From: Halobacteriales archaeon QS_5_70_17
GTDB lineage: Archaea; Halobacteriota; Halobacteria; Halobacteriales; Haloarculaceae
Reading direction: 5' to 3'
Assembly (NCBI GenBank): GCA_003021975.1
Contig: PXRR01000007.1
Coordinates: 2,612 to 51,754, forward strand
DNA length: 49,143 bases
A program made the translations under genes and the position numbers. The stretch's first letter is position 1, and each line of letters starts with the position of its first letter. Positions 18,472 to 25,904 of this stretch are shown piece by piece. The notes beneath the pieces were generated by a model. It did no database searches and was not told the origin of the DNA. It saw only the letters and a list, made by a program, of their open reading frames with translations.

Positions 18472-18801
18472 CTACGCTCGTAGCCCTCGGCTTTCCCGTC
18501 GAGGGACCGCTGGCGGCACGCTCCGGGCCACGGGAACCGCCGCTACCGTGCCGCGACCGGGCCTCCGGTCCACCGGCCGGTCGGCACCACGACCGCGGGG
18601 CGTAGCCGGCGAAGACGCCCGGGAGGAGCAACCGACCACCGGTTCCGAACGGCGAGGGCTATCGGGACGACCTGACAGGCGGCGGGACGGAGCGCCGGAC
18701 GGGTGCGAGGCTCCGGTGGTCTCTCGCGCCTCGATCGGTCCGGAGTCCAGAGCGCGCCGCCACCGGTACCGACTTCTCCCAGAACGTTCAACACTGTCCC
18801 G
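18472..18801 (+). other. Gene-free stretch upstream of the sensor kinase
   Basis: 330 bp with no convincing gene. It starts with the GGCTACG/CGTAGCC hairpin and otherwise has only Arg-rich open frames. No strong box A is seen before ATG 18802. Confidence 0.4.
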
Positions 18802-20817
18802 ATGGCCGACGGAATTCGCGTGCTGTACGCCGGGGGCAAGCCGGACGCGAGAGGGATCGCTTCGGGGCTCGAGGCCGCGGACGGGTCGCTGCGCGTCGCC
18901 GCGGCAGCGAGCGCGGCGGCGGCCCTCGACGCTCTCGCGGAGGGGGACTTCGACTGCGTCGTGGGCGGCGACGACCCCGACGCCAGTCCGCTGGCGCTGT
19001 TCGAGCGCACCCGGGAGCGCCACCCCGGCCTGCCGTTCGTCCTCTTCCCGGCCGACGGGGACGAGGCGCTCGCCGGCGCGGCCGCCGACGCCGGCGTCGA
19101 CGCGTACCTCCCGCACGCGGACGACCCGGAGCGGTACGCGGCGCTCGCCGATCGGATCCGCCGGCTCGTCGCCGTCCCGCGAGGGGCCGACGGGGGTGAC
19201 GCGTCCGATCTCGGCACCGACGTCCGCGGGGAGATCCCGTACGAGCGCCTCCTGGAGACCTGTCCCGTCGGGATCGTCGTTCTGAACGCCGACGGGCGCA
19301 TCGAACACGTCAACGCCTCGGCGGAGGAGATCTTCGAATCGTCCCGGTCGGAGATGGTCGGCCGGACCTTCGATGACCTGGAGTGGCGGATCGTCGACTG
19401 GAACGGCGATCCGATTCCCGAGGACGACCGCCCCCTCGAACGCGCGGTCGGGACCGGCGAAATCGTCACCGACTACGAACACGGGATCGAGCGCCCGAGC
19501 GGCGAGCGGCGGTGGCTGTCGGTCAACGCGGCCCCGCTCGGGAGCGCCGACGGGGAAATCGAGTACGTCGTCGCGGCCGCCGCGGACGCCACCGAGCGGC
19601 GCGAACGGGAGCGCGCGCTCGCGGCGCTCCACGACACGACCCGCCAGTTCGTCCACGCCGACAGCGAGGTCGCCGTCTGCGAACTGGCGGTCGAGGCGGC
19701 CCGGGAGATCCTCGACCTGCCGATCAACGGCGTCTGGCTCTACGACGAGGACGAGAACGAGGGGATCCTGCGTCCGGTCGTGCGGACCAACGAGGCCGAC
19801 GCGCTCCTCGATCAACCGACGTACACGGGCGGCGACAGCCTCTCGTGGGAGGTCTTCGAGCGCGGCGAGTTCCGGGTCTACGAGGATCTCTCGGCGGTCG
19901 ACGGGCAGTACAACCCCGACAGCCCCCTCGAGAGCGAGATCGTCCTCCCGCTGGGGGACCACGGCGTGATGAACATCGGCGCCACCGAGCCCAACGCCTT
20001 CGGCGAGGGCGACGTCGCGCTGGCGCGCCTCCTAGCGGCCAACGCCGAGGCCGCGCTGGAGCGGACGGCCCGGGAGGCGGAGCGCCGCGCCCGCGCCCGC
20101 GACCTCGAACGCCAGAACGAGCGCCTCGAGGAGTTCGCCAGCGTCATCTCCCACGACCTCCGGAACCCGCTCGGCGTCGCCCGGGCCCGACTCGAACTGC
20201 TCTCGACGGAGTGCGACAGCGATCACGTCGACCCGCTGGCGCGGTCGCTCGACCGGATGGACGCGATCGTCGAGGACGTCCTGACCCTCGCGCGGCAGGG
20301 GGAACTGGTCGGCGAGACCGAGCTGATCGACCTCGCGGCGGCCGCAGAAGGTGCGTGGGGGACGGTCGAGACCGAGGACGCCGACCTCGTCCTCGAGGGG
20401 TCGACCCGGATCGATGCCGACCCCTCCCGGCTCCAGGAACTGCTGGAGAACCTGTTTCGGAACGCCGTCGAACACGGTTCGACGGCCAGTCGGACGACGT
20501 CCGGCGACAGCCCGGAGGACGGCGTCGCGGAGTCGGGCGCTGCCGACCCCGGTCCCGACGGGGGGGAGGGCGTGACGATCCGTGTCGGATCGCTGTCCGA
20601 CGGCGACGGGTTCTACGTGGGAGACGACGGCCCGGGCGTCCCGCCCGAGGAGCGCGACCGGATCTTCGAACACGGCTACTCGACGGCCGACGACGGCACG
20701 GGGTTCGGTCTCGCCATCGTTGACGAGATCGCCCGCGCTCACGGCTGGTCGATCCGGACGACCGAGAGCGCGGCCGACGGCGCTCGCTTCGAGATCGCGA
20801 CCGACAGCGGGGACTGA
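18802..20817 (+). CDS. Sensor histidine kinase (receiver-like, PAS, GAF, HisKA, HATPase)
   Basis: 671 residues. The N-terminal receiver-like domain (1-115) lacks the phospho-Asp: the position aligned to the acceptor in DCVVGGDDPD is Gly. A PAS domain (about 150-275) and a GAF domain (about 285-430) follow. The HisKA H-box is SVISHDLRNPLG, with the His near 450, and the ATPase boxes are LLENLFRNAVEHG, GDDGPGVP and GTGFGLAIV. It is soluble. No response regulator is adjacent, as is common for haloarchaeal orphan kinases. ATG 18802 begins at the receiver-like fold; the open extension upstream has no family character. Confidence 0.88.
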   Translation: MADGIRVLYAGGKPDARGIASGLEAADGSLRVAAAASAAAALDALAEGDFDCVVGGDDPDASPLALFERTRERHPGLPFVLFPADGDEALAGAAADAGVDAYLPHADDPERYAALADRIRRLVAVPRGADGGDASDLGTDVRGEIPYERLLETCPVGIVVLNADGRIEHVNASAEEIFESSRSEMVGRTFDDLEWRIVDWNGDPIPEDDRPLERAVGTGEIVTDYEHGIERPSGERRWLSVNAAPLGSADGEIEYVVAAAADATERRERERALAALHDTTRQFVHADSEVAVCELAVEAAREILDLPINGVWLYDEDENEGILRPVVRTNEADALLDQPTYTGGDSLSWEVFERGEFRVYEDLSAVDGQYNPDSPLESEIVLPLGDHGVMNIGATEPNAFGEGDVALARLLAANAEAALERTAREAERRARARDLERQNERLEEFASVISHDLRNPLGVARARLELLSTECDSDHVDPLARSLDRMDAIVEDVLTLARQGELVGETELIDLAAAAEGAWGTVETEDADLVLEGSTRIDADPSRLQELLENLFRNAVEHGSTASRTTSGDSPEDGVAESGAADPGPDGGEGVTIRVGSLSDGDGFYVGDDGPGVPPEERDRIFEHGYSTADDGTGFGLAIVDEIARAHGWSIRTTESAADGARFEIATDSGD

Positions 20818-20837
20818 CCGCCGCCCAGTCTCGATCG

Positions 20838-21158
20838 CTACCGCTGCTGGTCGCCGTCCTCGTCGTCTCCGAGCAACCGCGTCCGGACGTTGTCGGCTAG
20901 CGACTCGACCTGGTTGCGCAGCGTCGCCACCTCCTCCTCGAACTCCTCGACGGTCCGCTCGACGTGGTAGACGCGCTGGTGGGGGATCCGCCGGACCCGG
21001 TCGGGCCCCTCGTCGGAGCCCTCGTCGCCGGTGTCGGTCCGCACGATCCAGTGGTCCTGGAAGTACGCGATGTACTCGTTCTGGACGGTCAGCTCCGTGT
21101 GATCGCCGTCGGGCGTCTCGTAGACGATCGTCGCGGTTCCGAGGTCCTCGTCGACCAT
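20838..21158 (-). CDS. Hypothetical protein with C-terminal coiled coil
   Basis: 106 residues. The N-terminal half is a small beta domain (ATIVYETPDGDHTELTVQNE, DHWIVRTDTG) and the C-terminal half a heptad-rich helix (TVEEFEEEVATLRNQVESL). ATG 21158 starts MVDEDLGTATI; the longer open frame upstream is basic and unlikely to be translated. It converges with the sensor kinase, whose stop is 20 bp away. Function unknown. Confidence 0.7.
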   Translation of the reverse strand: MVDEDLGTATIVYETPDGDHTELTVQNEYIAYFQDHWIVRTDTGDEGSDEGPDRVRRIPHQRVYHVERTVEEFEEEVATLRNQVESLADNVRTRLLGDDEDGDQQR

Positions 21159-21291
21159 ACCGCGACGAGGCGTGCCGTCCCCGTATGCGCTTGGCTTTCG
21201 ACTCCCGGAGCCGTGAGGAACGTTAGCGCGGGCTGGAAGCGGCAACCCCGGATAGGACATGAACGTTTATGATGGATACGTCCCTCGGGTG

Positions 21292-21648
21292 ATGTACAGA
21301 TGGAACCCGTACGCGCTCGGTGATCCGCGGCAGGTATCGCCCGCCCACCGAGTCAACCGACGACCCCAGATGAGCACGAACACGCGACCGATTCAGACGA
21401 CCCGCCCGCAGACCGAGACCACCCCCCAGACCGAGACGACCCCGCCGACCGAGGGACGCATCTCCCAGCCGCGACCGCCGCGGCGCCCGACGACGCGGTC
21501 CGCCGCGGACGCCGATACGGACATCGAGTCGCCCGACGACGCGATCCCGAACCCCGGCGCGTCCGCCGCGGCGCCCGCGACGTTCGCGACCGGCTGTGAC
21601 CACCGGCTGCCGAACCTCATCGACCGCGAGAACCGCTGGATGGCCTAG
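21292..21648 (+). CDS. Hypothetical Thr/Pro-rich protein
   Basis: 118 residues from ATG 21292, which has a GTTTATG box about 25 bp upstream; an ATG at 21259 is possible. A basic N-terminus is followed by a repeat of the type TTPQTETTPPTE and a short C-terminal segment (CDHRLPNLIDRENRWM). The stop shares CTAG with the convergent CBS-MaoC gene, which argues for a real gene end. The low-complexity content makes it uncertain. Confidence 0.45.
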   Translation: MYRWNPYALGDPRQVSPAHRVNRRPQMSTNTRPIQTTRPQTETTPQTETTPPTEGRISQPRPPRRPTTRSAADADTDIESPDDAIPNPGASAAAPATFATGCDHRLPNLIDRENRWMA

Positions 21649-22580
21649 ACGTCGGCCAGTTTCTCCTCGACGGTGTACGGCAGTTCGTCGATGACGACGA
21701 CCGCCTCGCCGTCGATCACTCGCTCGTCGCTCTCGTCGTAGACGGCGGTCGTCAGGCGGTACTTCCCGTCGCCGAGGGCTTCGACCACTTCACAGACCGC
21801 CCTGACGGTCTCGCCGACCTCGACGGGGGCGAGAAAGCGCAGGTCCTGGGAGAGGTAGATGGTCAGCCCGGGCATCCGGGCGAGCGCGGCGCTGATCAGT
21901 CCCGAGACGAGCGTCCCATGGACGATCCGGCCGCCGAATCGCGTCTCAGCGGCGAACTCTTCGTCGAGGTGCAGGCGGTTGGTGTCGCCGCTGGCCTCCG
22001 CGAACGAGCGGACGTCCGCGTCCGAGAGGCGCTTGCGGAACCGGACGACGTCGCCGACGCGGACCTCGTCCGGGTCGCCCTCCCCGCCGTCGCCGTTGTC
22101 GTGGACGAACTCCCAGTCGGCGCTCTCGTAGGCGGTCTCGTTGGTCCCCAGGGCGGCGTAGTCGGCGTCGTCCCGGTCGGAATCGGAGCGCAGCATCGAC
22201 AGTCGGAGGAGGTAGTAGCTCAGGTCCGTCACCGTGACGACGCCGGCGAGCGCGCCGTCCTCGACGACCGCGAGGTGTTTCACCTCGTGTCTGCGGAACG
22301 CCTCGGCGGCCTCCTCGACCGGCGCGTCGGCCTCGACGGTCATCAGCGGGCCGGACATCACGTCCCCGACCGTCACGGAGGTGACGTCCAGAGCGTCCGC
22401 AATGGCGTCCACGAGATCGGTCCGCGTCACGATGCCGACCGCGTCCTCGTCCTCGACGACGATCAGCGAGCCGACCTCGGCGGTGCGCATTCGGTCCGCG
22501 GCCTCCTCGACGGTCGCACGGGGAGTCGTCGTCTCGACGGACGTCGACATCACCTCGTCGACACGGAGGGGGATCATCAT
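21645..22580 (-). CDS. CBS-domain pair fused to MaoC-like hydratase
   Basis: 311 residues. Two CBS motifs (about 1-125: VDEVMSTSVETTTPRATVEE and VGDVMSGPLMTVEADAPVEE) are joined by a linker to a MaoC hot-dog domain (about 170-305). The hydratase motif ASGDTNRLHLDEEFA and FGGRIVHGTLV keeps the Asp and His of R-specific enoyl-CoA hydratases. CBS pairs bind adenosyl nucleotides, so the fusion suggests an enoyl-CoA hydratase controlled by energy charge or cofactor level (inference). ATG 22580 or 22577 is chosen because a GATAGG box lies about 26 bp upstream and GGGGGT is adjacent. No fatty-acid or PHA genes are next to it. Confidence 0.85.
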   Translation of the reverse strand: MMIPLRVDEVMSTSVETTTPRATVEEAADRMRTAEVGSLIVVEDEDAVGIVTRTDLVDAIADALDVTSVTVGDVMSGPLMTVEADAPVEEAAEAFRRHEVKHLAVVEDGALAGVVTVTDLSYYLLRLSMLRSDSDRDDADYAALGTNETAYESADWEFVHDNGDGGEGDPDEVRVGDVVRFRKRLSDADVRSFAEASGDTNRLHLDEEFAAETRFGGRIVHGTLVSGLISAALARMPGLTIYLSQDLRFLAPVEVGETVRAVCEVVEALGDGKYRLTTAVYDESDERVIDGEAVVVIDELPYTVEEKLADV

Positions 22581-22686
22581 ACCCCCACAGTCTCGACGGC
22601 GCCCTATCACGCTGCCGACTGCGGGCTCTGTCGACCGTGTCCGGGAGAGACCGAGCGGCTAAGCGGATCGAGCCCCTACCGCACCC

Positions 22687-23841
22687 GTGCGCTCCGGTCC
22701 CGGGCTCGCGCCCCGCCCCCGCGCTGTCGACTGGACGATCCTCGCGGCGCTGACGCTGGCGCTCGCGACCGGCCTGCTGAGTCTCACCGCCGGGAGCGCC
22801 GGCGACGCGTGGCTGGTGGTCCTCCACGGAATCGGCGGCCTCGCGCTTGTCGTCCTGGTCTACTGGAAGCTCCGGCGGGTCTGGCCGCGGCTGGCGGCCG
22901 CCGCCAGCGACCGGACCGTGGCCCTGTCGGCGCTACTCGCGGCGATGACGCTCGCGGTGCTGGCGACCGGCGTCGCGTGGGCGCTCGGGGCGACGCCGGA
23001 CCTGTGGGGGTGGACGCTGCTCACGCTCCACGCCGTCCTCGGCGTCCTGATCGTCCCCCTCGCGCTCTATCACCTGCTCAGGCGCGCCCGCCCGCCGACC
23101 CGCGCCGACTGGGAGGGCCGCCGGACGGCGCTCCAGTACGCGGGGCTGGCGGCGGTCGGCGCGCTCGCCTACCGCGGCCAGAAGGCGCTGACCGCCGCGC
23201 TCGGAACGACCGGCGCCGACCGCCGGTTCACCGGATCGAACCCCGAGGGCGGGACCGGCAACCGCTTTCCCGTCACCAACTGGATGCTCGACGATCCCGA
23301 TCCGATCGACGCCGGCGAGTGGCGCCTGCGCGTCGTCGGGCGAGTCGAGCGGCCGCTCGCGCTCGGCTACGGCGACCTGCCGACGGTCTCGGGAGAGTCT
23401 GGTGCGTCTGCCTCCGACGGGATCGAGGCGGGCGCCGGCGCCGGAAACGCCGCCGGCGCGGTCGTCTCCGCCCCGGCCGCCGTCGAGCGCGCCACGCTCG
23501 ACTGCACGAGCGGCTGGTACGTCGAGCGCGACTGGCAGGGCGTCCGGGTCGGCGCCCTGCTCGACGCCGCCGGCCCCGCGGGCGACGGCCGGTTCGTGAC
23601 CTTCCGCTCCGTAACCGGCTACCGGTTCGGCGTCCCCCTGTCGGAGGCCAGGGACGTAGTGCTCGCCACCCACGTCGACGGCGAGCGACTGACCCACGGC
23701 CACGGCTTCCCGCTGCGGGTGGTCGCTCCCGAGCGCCGGGGGTTCCAGTGGGTGAAGTGGGTCGTCGCCGTCGAGGTGCGCGAGCGTCCCGACCCCGGCC
23801 AGTGGCTCGCCATCTTCCTCAGCGGCGTGGACGCGGAGTGA
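22687..23841 (+). CDS. Molybdopterin-dependent oxidoreductase with N-terminal cytochrome-b-like membrane domain
   Basis: 384 residues from a GTG start. Four N-terminal helices (about 15-140) contain histidines placed as in b-type haem proteins (VVLHGIGGLALVV and LTLHAVLGVLIVPLALYH). The C-terminal half is the sulfite-oxidase-type Moco fold, with the molybdenum ligand Cys in LDCTSGWYVERDW near 278 and a KWVVAVEV end. Haem and Moco domains are fused here, whereas bacterial MsrPQ uses two proteins. It may act as a membrane-bound reductase or oxidase of a small S- or N-oxide substrate. The substrate is unknown. It is divergent from CBS-MaoC. Confidence 0.83.
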   Translation: MRSGPGLAPRPRAVDWTILAALTLALATGLLSLTAGSAGDAWLVVLHGIGGLALVVLVYWKLRRVWPRLAAAASDRTVALSALLAAMTLAVLATGVAWALGATPDLWGWTLLTLHAVLGVLIVPLALYHLLRRARPPTRADWEGRRTALQYAGLAAVGALAYRGQKALTAALGTTGADRRFTGSNPEGGTGNRFPVTNWMLDDPDPIDAGEWRLRVVGRVERPLALGYGDLPTVSGESGASASDGIEAGAGAGNAAGAVVSAPAAVERATLDCTSGWYVERDWQGVRVGALLDAAGPAGDGRFVTFRSVTGYRFGVPLSEARDVVLATHVDGERLTHGHGFPLRVVAPERRGFQWVKWVVAVEVRERPDPGQWLAIFLSGVDAE

Positions 23842-23925
23842 CTCCGGTCGCTCTCCGGGGCGACTCCCCGAGCGCGCGCCAGAAAAAGAGGATCCGGGCC
23901 GCGGAGACCGGTCGTCTCGGGGCGG

Positions 23926-24225
23926 TTACCCCCTGATCTCCTCGACGGCTTCCGTGAGATCGGCGTCCTGGATGTAGCTCGCGAACGCCAGCATCGTCGG
24001 TGCCCAGAGACCGGTGAACAGCCCGTAGTGCTTGTTTCCGCGAATGTGGTACTGGTACCACGAGAACAGTATCGACGCCCCGGCGAGCAGGACGATCGGG
24101 TTGCTCTCGTCGACGGCCTCGGTCGCACCGCTCTCCTTCGCGCGGTCGACGAGGTTCTCGTCCTCGCTCGCCGCCGATCCGTTGCCAGCCTCTCGGTCGG
24201 CCGTTTCCGCGTTTCGTTCGGACAT
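23926..24225 (-). CDS. Small hypothetical membrane protein
   Basis: 99 residues. An acidic 40-residue N-terminus is followed by one clear transmembrane segment (NPIVLLAGASILFSWYQYH) and a second weaker one (LFTGLWAPTMLAFASYI). ATG 24225 is chosen because the open frame upstream becomes basic and lacks signals. Function unknown. Confidence 0.7.
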   Translation of the reverse strand: MSERNAETADREAGNGSAASEDENLVDRAKESGATEAVDESNPIVLLAGASILFSWYQYHIRGNKHYGLFTGLWAPTMLAFASYIQDADLTEAVEEIRG

Positions 24226-24349
24226 CACTGTCCAGTTGGTGGGCGACGTGCATCGTCGCTGTGCCCGCAACTGCGGGGTCATCGAGCGGGAGCGGCCCAT
24301 CCCCTAGTGTCCCGTCGGCTTAACTCCACTCCCTGCTTTTCCCACTCGA

Positions 24350-24835
24350 TCAGCGATTGGAGGTCGAGTCCGGGGTTCCGTCCGTCCCCGACCCCGGTTG
24401 ACCGCCACCGCCGCCGGCGTCCGTCCGCTCGCCGATCGGGACGCCCTCCTCGGTCGGCGGCGCGACGTGCTCGATGTAGGTCTCGGGGTCTGGCTCCCGG
24501 ACCGTCACCCCGACGAAGACGTCGCCCAGTTCGTCCTCGGAGCCGACGGCGAAGTTCACCGTGCCCGCGAACGCGGCCTGCTTCTTCAGCCGGAACGTGA
24601 ACGTGTCCCCCGAGAGCGTCTCGAGGAAGGTCCGGCGGGCGGTATCGAGGATCGCCTGCTCGTGGAGCCGCTCCGAGAGCCGTTCCAGGGAGTGGGTCTC
24701 CCCGACGAGTTCGCCGGGGCGCTCCCGGAGGTCGGCGCCGGGGAAGAGGTTCTGGACGGCGTCCGCGACCCGGTCGGTTACCTCCGTGTCGCGGACCGGA
24801 GCGCGGATCTCCACGTCGATGCTGTAGACGGTCAC
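24350..24835 (-). CDS. RNA-binding protein of the COG1325 family
   Basis: 161 residues from GTG 24835. A compact alpha/beta domain (VYSIDVEIRAPVRDTEVTD, LRERPGELVGETHSLE) is followed by a Gly-rich acidic tail. The family is described as exosome-associated or dsRBD-like RNA binding in archaea. Its GTGA start overlaps the stop of the preceding kinase-like gene. The pair UPF0200 then COG1325 is a recurrent archaeal arrangement, which supports both calls. Confidence 0.78.
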   Translation of the reverse strand: MTVYSIDVEIRAPVRDTEVTDRVADAVQNLFPGADLRERPGELVGETHSLERLSERLHEQAILDTARRTFLETLSGDTFTFRLKKQAAFAGTVNFAVGSEDELGDVFVGVTVREPDPETYIEHVAPPTEEGVPIGERTDAGGGGGQPGSGTDGTPDSTSNR

Positions 24836-25419
24836 TGTTCGATCCCCTCCCGGTCGACGGCCCGTTCGCCGACGAGCACCGCCCGGACCCGCTCGCGGAA
24901 CTCGGCGAGGCCGCCGTCGTTCTCGATGGTGACGTCCGCGTCCTCGATTGCCTCGCCCATGCCGAAGCCGAACTCCCGCTCGTCGCGCTCCGCGAGGCTC
25001 TCGCCGCCCTCGTCGGCGGTCGCGTCGCGGCCGCGGTCGGAAACCCGCTCGCGGCGCTCCTCGAAGGGAGCGGTGACCGCTACCAGGACGAAATCGGTGC
25101 CGAACCGTTCGGCGAAGCGCTCGGCCTCCTCGCCCGACCGGAGGCCGTCGACGAGGACGATTCCCTCCCCCTCCCCCCTCTCCTCGAGGGCGTCCTCGAC
25201 CATCGGCAGGGACCGCTCGGCGATGGCCAGCGACCCCTCCTCCTCGCGGAGCGCCTGTGCGACCTCGCCGTGGTGGTCGGCCGGATCCAGCCCCCGGCGG
25301 CGACACTCCTCGCGGATCACGTCGCCCATCGTCACGACCGGTATGCCGAGCTCGCGCGCGACGGCGGCCGCCTCCCCCTTGCCGCTGCCGGCGAGTCCGA
25401 CGGTCCCGATAACTCTCAT
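24832..25419 (-). CDS. UPF0200 family nucleotide kinase-like P-loop protein
   Basis: 195 residues. The Walker A variant GLAGSGKGEAAAVARELG lies at the N-terminus, followed by a kinase-like lid and LVDGLRSGEEAERF. It resembles adenylate and dephospho-CoA kinases, but the archaeal UPF0200 group has no proven substrate. ATG 25419 matches the family start MRVIGTVGL; the frame is open far upstream through the tRNA, which is clearly not coding. Operon with the RNA-binding protein. Confidence 0.82.
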   Translation of the reverse strand: MRVIGTVGLAGSGKGEAAAVARELGIPVVTMGDVIREECRRRGLDPADHHGEVAQALREEEGSLAIAERSLPMVEDALEERGEGEGIVLVDGLRSGEEAERFAERFGTDFVLVAVTAPFEERRERVSDRGRDATADEGGESLAERDEREFGFGMGEAIEDADVTIENDGGLAEFRERVRAVLVGERAVDREGIEQ

Positions 25420-25509
25420 CGAGGGAGCGTACGCGACAACCGGTCTTAAGCGCTGGTTCTGATCGGCGCGAGCGCGGCGGGGACGGGGACGCCGGCGAAC
25501 CCGCATCGC

Positions 25510-25515
25510 TTTTGA
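25510..25515 (+). promoter_or_regulatory. Box A of tRNA-Arg
   Basis: TTTTGA lies just upstream of the tRNA; its four-T run is centred 27-28 bp before the first tRNA base at 25540. This is the same spacing as the protein-gene promoters of the window. Confidence 0.5.
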
Positions 25516-25539
25516 GCGCGCGCCGGGATGCCACGGGTA

Positions 25540-25644
25540 GGGCACGTAGCTCAGCCTGGACCAGAGCGTCGGACTTCTATCCCCGGTCGGCCCCGGCCGG
25601 GGGAAGACATCCGATGGCCGTGGGTTCGAATCCCACCGTGCTCG
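25540..25644 (+). tRNA. tRNA-Arg(UCU) with 29-nt intron
   Basis: Acceptor GGGCACG (25540-25546) pairs with CGTGCTC (25637-25643), with discriminator G at 25644. The D arm is GCTC/GAGC, the anticodon stem TCGGA (25569-25573)/TCCGA (25610-25614), the variable loop TGGCC and the T arm GTGGG-TTCGAAT-CCCAC. The loop reads C-U-UCU-A-A after removal of 25580-25608, so the anticodon is UCU, reading AGA and AGG. Mature length is 76 nt. No CCA is encoded. Confidence 0.93.
25580..25608 (+). other. Archaeal tRNA intron (bulge-helix-bulge) at position 37/38
   Basis: A canonical motif. Central 4-bp helix CTTC (25574-25577)/GAAG (25603-25606), 5' bulge TAT (25578-25580), 3' bulge ACA (25607-25609) and intron helix CCCCGG (25581-25586)/CCGGGG (25597-25602). 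Cutting after the second base of each bulge joins A25579 to A25609 and restores a seven-base anticodon loop. It would be removed by the splicing endonuclease EndA. Confidence 0.88.
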
Positions 25645-25741
25645 TGACGCCGCCGGGTATCGCGAGGCGTGCCGAGGCGTCACACGGGGAGATCCGGACT
25701 CCGCGAGACTCGCCTTGCTCGTCTCGCTATCGAGTGAGATG

Positions 25742-25755
25742 CCCACCGTCCTCGT
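25742..25755 (+). repeat. Imperfect copy of the tRNA-Arg 3' end (possible attachment-site remnant)
   Basis: CCCACCGTCCTCGT differs by one base from the tRNA 3' end plus one (CCCACCGTGCTCGT, 25632-25645) and lies about 110 bp downstream. Such partial 3' copies can mark past integration at tRNA genes. No integrase is found in the window, so this is weak. Confidence 0.25.
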
Positions 25756-25904
25756 CGAGGTTCGGCCGCCGCGACTACGGCGGTGCGACGACAGCACGCG
25801 CGGGGCTCCTCTCACCCCCGACTCACGGGCGAACCGGGAACGAGGCGGTCGGCGCACTGCATTTCCAGTGAATTGATGCCACTGCCTCGGTACGTCTCCC
25901 AACG

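Noticed and set aside
18802-19150. Functional receiver domain at the N-terminus of the sensor kinase
   Set aside because: The acceptor Asp position is Gly and the later conserved Lys is not evident, so it cannot be phosphorylated in the usual way; it is kept as receiver-like only.
25869-25904. Second tRNA or ncRNA between tRNA-Arg and the MFS gene
   Set aside because: No cloverleaf or stable fold could be built; only a box A-like ATTGA is visible.
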